Below are positions 8,368 to 14,672 of a stretch of 23,375 nucleotides of DNA, piece after piece. Position 1 is the stretch's first letter. Each line of letters opens with the position of its first letter. The position numbers were made by a program, and so were the translations under genes. Under the pieces are notes generated by a model. The model worked only from the letters and a program-made list of their open reading frames with translations, was not told where the DNA came from and did no database searches. This stretch comes from CAZCBD01 sp964496755 (GTDB lineage: Bacteria; Bacteroidota; Ignavibacteria; Ignavibacteriales; Melioribacteraceae), in NCBI GenBank assembly GCA_964496755.1, contig CAZCBD010000019.1, positions 1 to 23,375 of the forward strand, written 5' to 3'.

Positions 8368-8847
8368 ATGAAATTCGACAAAATTGACCGACAGATCTTG
8401 GAGATACTTCAAACCAGTTCGAATATTACAAATGCAGAATTAGCTTCAAGAGTAGGTATTTCTCCCCCCGGAATGCTTGAAAGAGTTAAACGATTAGAAA
8501 AATCCGGCGTTATCAAAAACTATGTAGCTTTAGTTAATCATGACCTTGCCGAAAAAGGAACTATGGCATTTGTTTCGGTTGGTATCAAGGTTCACGACGT
8601 TGATGCTGTTCAAGATTTTAAAGATAAAATTATGGAATTAGACGAAGTTTTAGAATGCTACCATATTGCCGGCGAAAATGATTTTTTACTAAAAGTTGTT
8701 ATCCGCGATATTAAAGAATACGAAAATTTTGTTATTTCTAAACTTAACCCCATTAAAGGTGTTAGCAGAATTAGAACAAGTTTCGTTTTATCTAATATTA
8801 AATATAATACTAAATTAAAAATCAATAATCCTGACGAGGAAAATTAA
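8368..8847 (+). CDS. Lrp/AsnC family transcriptional regulator
   Basis: A 159-residue feast/famine (Lrp/AsnC) regulator. The N-terminal winged HTH (about 1-60) shows the family pattern: KIDRQILEILQ, NAELASRVGISPPGMLERVKRLE, then SGVIKNYVALVN. The C-terminal RAM ligand-binding domain (about 66-145) contains the EVLECYHIAGENDFLLKV segment typical of amino-acid-sensing members. It should bind DNA as a dimer or octamer in response to an amino acid. It lies directly downstream of the tyrosine phenol-lyase-like gene, separated by a terminator, so control of that gene by tyrosine or another amino acid is a reasonable inference from position only. In enterobacteria tpl is controlled by TyrR, so an Lrp-type partner would be a different arrangement. 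Family assignment is secure; effector unknown. Confidence 0.92.
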   Translation: MKFDKIDRQILEILQTSSNITNAELASRVGISPPGMLERVKRLEKSGVIKNYVALVNHDLAEKGTMAFVSVGIKVHDVDAVQDFKDKIMELDEVLECYHIAGENDFLLKVVIRDIKEYENFVISKLNPIKGVSRIRTSFVLSNIKYNTKLKINNPDEEN

Positions 8848-8849
8848 AG

Positions 8850-8893
8850 AAAATTAGAGGGATATTTTTTACTCCCTCTAATTTTGGATTTTT
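8850..8893. terminator. Bidirectional terminator between convergent genes
   Basis: A perfect 13-bp stem: AAAATTAGAGGGA (8850-8862) with TCCCTCTAATTTT (8873-8885) around a ten-base loop, followed by a T-rich tail on the plus strand. On the minus strand the exit side is also U-rich. It begins three bases after the Lrp stop and ends just before the zinc-ribbon gene's stop at 8901, so it serves both. Confidence 0.85.
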
Positions 8894-8900
8894 TATTCTA

Positions 8901-9113
8901 TTAAATTTTTCCAGAATCTAAAAACCAAAGAATTTGTCCGCATTCTTTGCATATTAAAATATTTGCCGTTTTGTTTAACCAATCCAGCCCCATAAATGTT
9001 AATCCGGCTGTATTTAATTGAGCTTGCGATTTAAGAAAAAGTCTATTGCTACAATGTGAACATTCGATAATCTTTTCTTTTGCAAAATATTCTTTCGGCT
9101 CTTTATTTTTCAT
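8901..9113 (-). CDS. Small zinc-ribbon protein of unknown function
   Basis: A 70-residue soluble protein with two paired cysteine knuckles, CSHC (18-21) and CKEC (55-58), which together would bind one zinc as a zinc ribbon. Between them is a hydrophobic stretch (AGLTFMGLDWLNKTANILIC). There is no signal peptide. GGAGA a few bases upstream supports the ATG at 9111-9113. It starts 30 bases after the stop of the NTF2-like gene on the same strand, so it is probably the last gene of the 10786-8901 operon. Small proteins like this often bind nucleic acid or protein, but nothing in the sequence shows which. Confidence 0.72.
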   Translation of the reverse strand: MKNKEPKEYFAKEKIIECSHCSNRLFLKSQAQLNTAGLTFMGLDWLNKTANILICKECGQILWFLDSGKI

Positions 9114-9143
9114 ATTTTCTCCAAATAAAGTGATTTAATTTTA

Positions 9144-9632
9144 TTATTTCATAAACCACACTTTATAAATTAAGTTGTCTTTTATTTCATAAATTGCAAT
9201 TACGTATTTTATTTCTCCCGGCTCTCTTCCCGTAACTTTTTCTTTGTCTATCACATATTTCCCTATAGACATTCTGCTAATTATTTCCGCATGATTGTTC
9301 GGATACTTAATAAACAACTTACTGTATCGTTTACGCATCTTTTCTTTTCCTGCATACATCAGTTTATTAGGATAAGTATATATTTTCACTTCCGGATGAT
9401 AGAAACTCATAAAAGCATCAATATCTCCTGCATTATATGCGTCATCTTGTTTTTGTACAATTTCTTCCGGGGTTATTTTTTCAGACATATCCACTCCTTC
9501 GTACTTTCTATTGCCTTTGTAATTAATTGTATCCACATCAACAAACAGAAAACTTTCAGCAAAGATATTTGTTGTTGCAAACAGAAAAAAAAGTATTAGA
9601 ATTTTTCCTAACAATGAATACCTCCATTTCAT
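9144..9632 (-). CDS. NTF2/SnoaL-like protein, with possible signal-peptide extension
   Basis: A 162-residue frame. Residues about 55-162 form a SnoaL/NTF2-like cone fold: PEEIVQKQDDAYNAGDIDAFMSFYHPEVKIYTYP, then a basic segment around MRKRYSKLF, a short segment around residue 115 and YVIAIYEIKDNLIYKVWF at the C-terminus. Such proteins bind small hydrophobic ligands or act as isomerases; no substrate can be named. The longest start (9630-9632) adds a convincing signal peptide (MKWRYSLLGKILILFFLFATT...) and would send the protein to the periplasm. However, M49 (ATG at 9486-9488) is preceded by a strong AAGGAG five bases away, while the upstream ATG has only a weak site. A 114-residue cytoplasmic form, the usual length of this family, is therefore also likely. 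It lies 62 bases after the metallo-hydrolase and 30 before the zinc-ribbon gene. Confidence 0.8.
   Translation of the reverse strand: MKWRYSLLGKILILFFLFATTNIFAESFLFVDVDTINYKGNRKYEGVDMSEKITPEEIVQKQDDAYNAGDIDAFMSFYHPEVKIYTYPNKLMYAGKEKMRKRYSKLFIKYPNNHAEIISRMSIGKYVIDKEKVTGREPGEIKYVIAIYEIKDNLIYKVWFMK
9486..9499 (-). promoter_or_regulatory. Strong internal ribosome-binding site and ATG within the NTF2-like gene
   Basis: On the minus strand AAGGAG (9499-9494) lies five bases before an in-frame ATG (9488-9486). This is the best Shine-Dalgarno in the operon and decides between the secreted 162-residue and cytoplasmic 114-residue products. Confidence 0.6.
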
Positions 9633-9694
9633 TTTAATTTAATTAATCTTTTTCGAAATATTTTCCATAAATTCATGTTTATGAAATTAAAAAA

Positions 9695-10786
9695 CTATTC
9701 AACATTTTCCCACCATTTGGAAAAAGATCGTGCTGTATCATTTAAATCAATAATTTCACCAATTACCGGAGTAACCAAATATTTTTCGCCCATTTCATTC
9801 AATTTTGAGATAATTGCTAAAGGCTCATTCCAGGCATGAGTTGAAAGTATAAACTTTGAAGAATGAATAGGCATTAACCGTTTAGCATTTAGAATATTTG
9901 CTGCTTGCAAAGTCTGATGCGGCATCATATGAATATTAGCCCAACTTTTATTGTACTGACCGTTTTCCAGAATTGCCAAATCAATTTTCGGATTTTCTTC
10001 GGCTATTATTTCAAAATGTTTCCCGAACCCCGAATCGCCCCCAATATAAATTGTTTGAGTTTTACTTTCCAATAATATTGAAATCCAAAGGGCTTTGTTG
10101 CGGATAAAACTTCTGCCGGAATAATGTCGCGTAGGATAAATTTTAATCTTAACTTTATCGGATAATTGCGCCGAATCGAACCAATCAAACTCCAGTATTT
10201 TATTATCCGAGATTCCCCACCTATGCAAATGCGAACCTATACCAAGCCCACAAATATATTTTTTAACTTTGTTTTTTAATTTAATTATGGTTTCATAATC
10301 CATATGATCCCAATGATCGTGAGTTAAAATTAAATAATCTATTTCGGGTAAATCTTCCGGGGTATAAACATCGGTGCTAGCAAAAGATTTAGTAGAAAAT
10401 CTTACGGGCGAAGCAACTCCACTTAGAACAGGGTCAATTAAATATTTTGTGCCATCCAGTTGAATAAAATATGATGCATGCCCAAACCAAACTAAAACAT
10501 TTTCGTTGTTTAAAATTGCTTTGAGATTGGATTTACACGTTGGAAGCACATTTTTTGGTTTTCTGTTTTTGGCAAAAACAAGTTCGAACAAAACCTTGAA
10601 AAAATTTTCGACTCCCGTCATTGTCGGGGTAAGTTCCAAATTTCTAAATCCTCCCTTTTTATAATTGGGAGATTTTAGAATTATTTCCTTTCTTTTGCCC
10701 GATGGCAATTCCCCGAATTTTTCTTGTTGAACATATATTAATGCAACAATAATCAGTACTACAACAGTTCCTAAAAACAGTAACAT
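9695..10786 (-). CDS. Membrane-anchored metallo-beta-lactamase-fold hydrolase, NAPE-PLD/RomA-like
   Basis: A 363-residue zinc hydrolase of the metallo-beta-lactamase superfamily, subgroup of N-acylphosphatidylethanolamine phospholipase D / RomA. Residues 3-19 form a single hydrophobic N-terminal anchor, so the domain should sit at the membrane on the periplasmic side. Metal ligands are all visible: THDHWDH (H156, H158, D160, H161), H221 in TRHYSGR, D251 in GGDSGFG and H308 in MPIHSS. The FGHASYFIQLDG segment (101-112) and NIHMMPHQ (285-291) are typical of the subgroup. Family members cleave phospholipid-type phosphodiesters, so lipid remodelling is a reasonable inference, but RomA-like proteins are often annotated without a proven substrate. 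It appears to be the first gene of the operon with the NTF2-like and zinc-ribbon genes. Classical beta-lactam hydrolysis is unlikely. Confidence 0.88.
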   Translation of the reverse strand: MLLFLGTVVVLIIVALIYVQQEKFGELPSGKRKEIILKSPNYKKGGFRNLELTPTMTGVENFFKVLFELVFAKNRKPKNVLPTCKSNLKAILNNENVLVWFGHASYFIQLDGTKYLIDPVLSGVASPVRFSTKSFASTDVYTPEDLPEIDYLILTHDHWDHMDYETIIKLKNKVKKYICGLGIGSHLHRWGISDNKILEFDWFDSAQLSDKVKIKIYPTRHYSGRSFIRNKALWISILLESKTQTIYIGGDSGFGKHFEIIAEENPKIDLAILENGQYNKSWANIHMMPHQTLQAANILNAKRLMPIHSSKFILSTHAWNEPLAIISKLNEMGEKYLVTPVIGEIIDLNDTARSFSKWWENVE

Positions 10787-10914
10787 AATTTTATTTAATC
10801 TTTTTTCATTAAGTTTAATTATCTAAAAAATTAAAATTATCTGTACACACAGAAACTGTTATTAGTAGGTCCATGTTGATATCTCAACCTTGTTTCTGAA
10901 AAATAATCTTAATC

Positions 10915-11905
10915 ATGAAAAACAAATTACTGAAAATTAGACATAATTTAACAGCATTTAAACTTTTAAAATGCATATTGCGGTCTCTGCCGCAAGGCAT
11001 TAAAACTTCGAAGTGGTTATTAACATTAACCGTTCCCGTTTCATTTGCCGTTTTACTTTTGGATTATAGCGGTGGATTGGAAATTATCGCAAAGTTCACA
11101 ACTCCTTTTTTTCAATACTTGGGCTTACCCGGAGTTGCAGCAATAGTGTTAATAACAAGTATTTTTACTAATATCTATTCTGTAATTGCCGTACTGGCAA
11201 TTTTAGGTACCGATACGAGAAGGTACAATTATTGCGGTAATGTGTTTAATTTCACACGGTTTTGTTATTGAGTTGGCAGTACAGAAAAAAACCGGATCTA
11301 ATTTCTTCAGGATGTTTTTTCTCCGATTAGGAACAAGTTTATTTTTTGCTTGGATTATAAATATGCTATTTCCAGCCGCCTCCGAAACTGTAGTTGAATA
11401 TGTTTCGCAAAGTAAAGGTGAATTTTTTTCCGTGATATGGAATTTGACCGAATCAATGCTTTGGACAATCGGGGAAATTATTGTTTTAATAAACTTGCTT
11501 TTAATCCTTCAAGCTATTTTGGAAGAATTTAGTTTAATCAAGTTATTGGAAAAACCATTATCTCCGTTAATGAAAATTTTCGGTCTTTCGCGTAATTCCT
11601 CTTTTTTATGGTTAGTGGGAAACACAATCGGATTAGCATACGGTTCGGCAGTAATGATAGCTCAAGTTGAAAAAGGCAAATTAAGCAATCGTGAATCCGA
11701 TCTGTTGAATCATCATTTGGCTATTTCACATTCCCAGCTTGAAAATATCCGTTACTTTTTCTATCTTATAGGTTATAATGCTATTTTACTGATTATTCCT
11801 CGCATAATTCTAGCAATAATTATGGTTTGGCTCAGACGATTTGAATTGTGGCTACGAAACAGATATAAGTTCACTAATTTATTATTTAATTTTTCAAAAA
11901 AATGA
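10915..11905 (+). pseudogene. Nucleoside-recognition (Gate) domain membrane protein, split by a one-base frameshift
   Basis: Two overlapping frames together encode one membrane protein of about 329 residues. The first (10915-11271) gives helices starting LLTLTVPVSFAVLLL and the Gate motif LGLPGVAAIVLITSIFTNIYSVIAVLAILGTDTR, then turns to unrelated residues. The second frame continues before its own ATG at 11240 as EGTIIAVMCLISHGFVIELAVQKK, exactly what should follow. Joining them near 11212-11222 gives DTR-EGTIIAVM, so one base has been lost there. The rest carries further helices and a second Gate half (WLVGNTIGLAYGSAVMIAQVEKG, then NHHLAISHSQLENIRYFFYL). Gate proteins occur in nucleoside transporters, FeoB and spore-maturation proteins; the substrate here is unknown. 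The downstream half keeps a clean frame, so a sequencing error, a recent mutation or programmed frameshifting are all possible. No slippery heptamer or stem is evident. Confidence 0.8.
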
Positions 11906-11948
11906 TTTAATAAAAGCGTAACTTTATTTAAATCTAACGGAGTAATAA

Positions 11949-12665
11949 ATGGAAAATAAAAAGCAAAATTTTTTTATAGCAGGATTATTTATAAGCTTAG
12001 GACTAATAATATCCGCAACTATCATCAGCAAAACTTTAATTGAAATTAAATCCTCGGAAAGAGTTGTAAAAGTAAAAGGATTGGCAACCAGAGAAGTAGA
12101 TGCCAATTTGGTTATTTGGCCAATTACTTGTAATGAAGTGTCTAACAATTTAAAATCCATAAACACTAAACTTTTGCAAAACAAAAAAACCATCATTGAT
12201 TTTTTAGTTGCCGAAGGTTTTCAACTAAACGAAATTTCTGTGGCTACCCCTCAGATTAAGGATAATCAAGCTACCGAATATTATTCAAACAATAAAAATC
12301 CGTACCGATATTTCGGAAAACTCACGGTTACTTTAAGATCAAACAAAGTGCAAAAAGCAAAAGAATCGATGTTAAAAGTAAATAAATTGATCGATAAGAA
12401 TATTGTAATTGCACCAAATAATTATGAACATCAAATTGAATTTATTTATACCGAATTAAACAAAATAAAACCGGCAATGATTGAAGAAGCTACAATAAAC
12501 GCCCGCAAGTCGGCCGATAAATTCGCAAAAGATTCAGGAAGTGAACTTGGGAAAATTAAAACTGCAAACCAAGGCCAGTTTTCAATTTTAAATCGCGACA
12601 GAAATACTCCCGACAAAAAAATCGTAAGAGTAGTTTCAACCATTGTTTACTATTTGGAAGATTAA
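11949..12665 (+). CDS. SIMPL domain protein (DUF541), membrane-anchored
   Basis: A 238-residue protein with one N-terminal membrane segment (about 9-28) and a periplasmic SIMPL/DUF541 domain. Landmarks are VVKVKGLATREVDANLVIWPI (39-59), a FLVAEGFQLNEISVATPQIKD region, and the C-terminal ARKSADKFAKDSGSELGKIK segment that precedes the final strand. Members such as E. coli YggE and human SIMPL form oligomeric rings; their biochemical role is poorly defined and linked to stress. GGAG lies a few bases before the ATG, 43 bases after the Gate gene, so both may share a transcript. Length is normal and all expected parts are present. Family call is secure; function is not. Confidence 0.88.
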   Translation: MENKKQNFFIAGLFISLGLIISATIISKTLIEIKSSERVVKVKGLATREVDANLVIWPITCNEVSNNLKSINTKLLQNKKTIIDFLVAEGFQLNEISVATPQIKDNQATEYYSNNKNPYRYFGKLTVTLRSNKVQKAKESMLKVNKLIDKNIVIAPNNYEHQIEFIYTELNKIKPAMIEEATINARKSADKFAKDSGSELGKIKTANQGQFSILNRDRNTPDKKIVRVVSTIVYYLED

Positions 12666-12808
12666 TACTGTTAATCATTATTTCCCAATTGTGAAACTTA
12701 AATTATAAAATTTACGGATTTTTATTTTTGTTTTGAATTTTGTTTTTTTTGAAACCTCGTAAAAAAATATACATCATACTCTAGTAAATTTAAAAATATG
12801 AGGATTCG

Positions 12809-12988
12809 ATGGTAGAAGTTAGAAAAGAACATTGTCCGCAAAATCATCCGTGTCCGGCAACCAGATACTGCCCATTTGGTGCCATTGTACAAAACAGCAT
12901 TTACGAAGCACCTCGTATTATTGAAGAAAAATGCACAGATTGCGGAAAATGTACAAGAATTTGCCCTGTTTTTAGAATGAAAAATTAA
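12809..12988 (+). CDS. Small 4Fe-4S ferredoxin-like protein, 59 residues
   Basis: A 59-residue frame with a clear iron-sulfur motif: CTDCGKCTRICP (C42, C45, C48, C52). The N-terminal half has CPQNHPCPATRYCPFGAI with C9, C15 and C21. In ferredoxin logic C42/C45/C48 would take their fourth ligand from the CP at 21, and C52 would join the N-terminal cysteines in a second, possibly incomplete cluster (only seven cysteines in all). AGG five bases before the ATG supports the start, and a terminator follows five bases after the stop. It is likely a soluble electron carrier or an accessory subunit. No redox partner is adjacent. Similar tiny CPxxHPCP proteins occur as standalone genes in anaerobes; this is from memory, not a search. 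Confidence 0.85.
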   Translation: MVEVRKEHCPQNHPCPATRYCPFGAIVQNSIYEAPRIIEEKCTDCGKCTRICPVFRMKN

Positions 12989-12992
12989 ATTT

Positions 12993-13018
12993 AATGCCTC
13001 TTAAACGAGGCATTTTTT
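12993..13018 (+). terminator. Rho-independent terminator after the ferredoxin-like gene
   Basis: AATGCCTC (12993-13000) pairs perfectly with GAGGCATT (13007-13014) around TTAAAC and runs into six T (13013-13018). The gap to the convergent DinB-like gene (stop at 13028) is only ten bases, so the hairpin may serve both directions. Confidence 0.85.
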
Positions 13019-13027
13019 AATAAAACT

Positions 13028-13483
13028 TTAAAACGCCGCATAATTATTAAATTCAATATCAATAGGTTCCAAATTATTTTCACGAAGAATCAAATTTATT
13101 TGTCCCCGATGATATGCCGAATGATTCAGCAAATGATGAATAATATCAGCAACGGAAATATCAACCGGTTTACCTTTTTTATCGTAATAACCGCACAAAT
13201 TTCTGAAACTTTTTTTCGATGATTTTTTTATAAAATCTTTCCACGTATTTGTACTATTTCGATTTAAAGGTGTTAATTCCAAAAGAGAATACCTATCCCA
13301 TAAATCAATTAAATAAATATTTTTGTTTACCAACCTATCATACCAATAATCTTGCACGGAAATTATATGGCTAAATAAATCCAAACATTTTTCGGGCAAA
13401 TTCTTCGTATCCAAAAAATATGATATTATTTTTTCGTTTGCCCAATGATTATAGTTAAAACTATTTAAAAATGTTTTCTTCAA
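13028..13483 (-). CDS. DinB family metal-binding protein
   Basis: A 151-residue DinB/YfiT-like four-helix bundle. The metal triad is visible as H39 in LFSHIISVQDYWYDRL (37-51) and H121 and H125 in LLNHSAYHRGQI (118-129), the hallmark spacing of the family. The N-terminus FLNSFNYNHWANEKI is typical. DinB members include thiol-dependent transferases (bacillithiol and mycothiol S-transferases) and proteins of unknown activity; the subgroup cannot be decided here. It is a single gene facing the ferredoxin-like gene convergently and diverging from the YitT gene by 157 bases. Length is normal. Confidence 0.9.
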   Translation of the reverse strand: MKKTFLNSFNYNHWANEKIISYFLDTKNLPEKCLDLFSHIISVQDYWYDRLVNKNIYLIDLWDRYSLLELTPLNRNSTNTWKDFIKKSSKKSFRNLCGYYDKKGKPVDISVADIIHHLLNHSAYHRGQINLILRENNLEPIDIEFNNYAAF

Positions 13484-13614
13484 TCTGTATCACTTTTAAT
13501 TTATTATTTGAAAAATGCAATTTATTAACGAAAATAATTTTCTAAAACAACCGGAAAAGATTAGGTAATATCTGAATATTTTTTTTAGTTAGTAGTCGCA
13601 AATTTAAAATAAAA

Positions 13615-13622
13615 TACATTTG
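13615..13622 (+). promoter_or_regulatory. Candidate -7 element for the YitT-family gene
   Basis: TACATTTG matches TAnnTTTG and ends 18 bases before the ATG at 13641. No TTG is seen at the expected -33 distance. AGGAAA precedes the ATG as a weak ribosome-binding site. Confidence 0.4.
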
Positions 13623-13640
13623 AAATAAATAGGAAAAACA

Positions 13641-14573
13641 ATGGAACAAAAAATAAAAAAGATACCTTGGTTAGATTATGCAGCAATTACATTCGGCTCT
13701 GTAATTATGGCATTGGGCATTGGAGTTTTTTTAGTAGATGCTAAAGTAGTACCCGGCGGTGTTAGTGGAATGGCAATGGCAATTCATTATTTGTCCGACA
13801 ATAAAATTCCAGTAGGTATGTTAATCTGGGCATTAAATGTGCCTCTTTACATTTGGGGATATAAAGAATTGGGAAAAAGATTTGGTGTTAGAACCTTTTA
13901 CGGTTTTACTATAAATGCTTTTTTTATTGATTTTTTTAGAGGCGATATACCCGGTTTTGGTATGTTTGATTTACAAAATTCCGCTACTATTAAAGATTTA
14001 CAACAAAATGATTTTTTCTTTTTAATTTTAATTGGCGCTGCTTTGCTGGGACTTGGCTTAGGAATTATTTTTAAATTTAGAGGCACTACCGCAGGTTCGG
14101 ATATTGTAGCGGCAATTTTGCAAAAGAAAAAAGGAATTAAACCCGGGCAAGCTATTATGATTATTGATTTCTTTGTAATTTCATTGGCCGGAGTAATTAT
14201 TGGAGTGAAAGGATTAGCCGACGTAAGGCCTGCTCTTTCATTAACACTTTACGCCTTTCTTCTTTTAATTGTTTCCTCCCGTTTAATTGATATGGTAATT
14301 GACGGTTTTGATTATGCACGCCAAGTTTTAGTCATTTCCGAAAAACATAAGGAAATAGCTGACGCCATTATGGAAAACTTAAGTAGGGGTTGTACTGCTT
14401 TTAAAACAAGAGGTTTATATAAACACATTGATAGAGATGTTATTTTAACTGTAGTTACAATTAGAGAACTAGGCAAACTTGAAGAAATTATTCGTAATAT
14501 TGATGACGATGCTTTTGTTATAATCAATAACGTTCACGAAGTACAGGGTAAAGGATTTAGACGAAGAATTTGA
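13641..14573 (+). CDS. YitT family membrane protein (DUF161 + DUF2179)
   Basis: A 310-residue inner-membrane protein. The membrane part (about 12-215) carries the YitT repeats: GSVIMALGIGVFLVDAKVVPGGVSGMA (19-45) and LLGLGLGIIFKFRGTTAGSDIVA, then later helices around MIIDFFVISLAGVIIGV and LTLYAFLLLIVSSRLIDMVIDG. A cytoplasmic C-terminal DUF2179 domain follows (about 222-305), with VLVISEKHKEIADAIM, RGCTAFKTRGLYKHIDRDVILTVV and DAFVIINNVHEVQGKGF. The family is widespread and usually annotated as of unknown function, with transport suspected from its topology. Length and architecture are standard. It is monocistronic: its own upstream region with a possible -7 box, and a terminator after it. 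Confidence 0.95.
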   Translation: MEQKIKKIPWLDYAAITFGSVIMALGIGVFLVDAKVVPGGVSGMAMAIHYLSDNKIPVGMLIWALNVPLYIWGYKELGKRFGVRTFYGFTINAFFIDFFRGDIPGFGMFDLQNSATIKDLQQNDFFFLILIGAALLGLGLGIIFKFRGTTAGSDIVAAILQKKKGIKPGQAIMIIDFFVISLAGVIIGVKGLADVRPALSLTLYAFLLLIVSSRLIDMVIDGFDYARQVLVISEKHKEIADAIMENLSRGCTAFKTRGLYKHIDRDVILTVVTIRELGKLEEIIRNIDDDAFVIINNVHEVQGKGFRRRI

Positions 14574-14613
14574 TTTTATTAAAAAATAATTTTCAAAAAA
14601 TTTAACTTCTATG

Positions 14614-14651
14614 AAAAAGGGCTCACCGAGAATCTTTTCGGCGAGCCATTT
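14614..14651 (-). terminator. Terminator between the YitT gene and the giant secreted-protein gene
   Basis: On the minus strand GGCTCGCCGA (14647-14638) pairs with TCGGTGAGCC (14629-14620) through ten pairs including one G-U, then CTTTTT. On the plus strand the same hairpin has an A-C mismatch and a weaker tail. It therefore mainly terminates the 19925-14673 gene but may also stop YitT transcription. Confidence 0.82.
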
Positions 14652-14672
14652 TATTTTCAACAAATAACCACC

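Noticed and set aside
9695..10786. Class B metallo-beta-lactamase
   Set aside because: The HxHxDH fold is shared, but the N-terminal anchor and flanking motifs match NAPE-PLD/RomA-like hydrolases.
10875..10888. Palindrome GTTGATATCTCAAC upstream of the Gate gene as an operator
   Set aside because: Only five-base arms with an imperfect centre; this is expected by chance in AT-rich DNA.
11240..11905. Treating the second half of the Gate protein as a separate gene
   Set aside because: The ATG at 11240 falls within a conserved segment, and the reading continues upstream of it in the same frame to join the first half.
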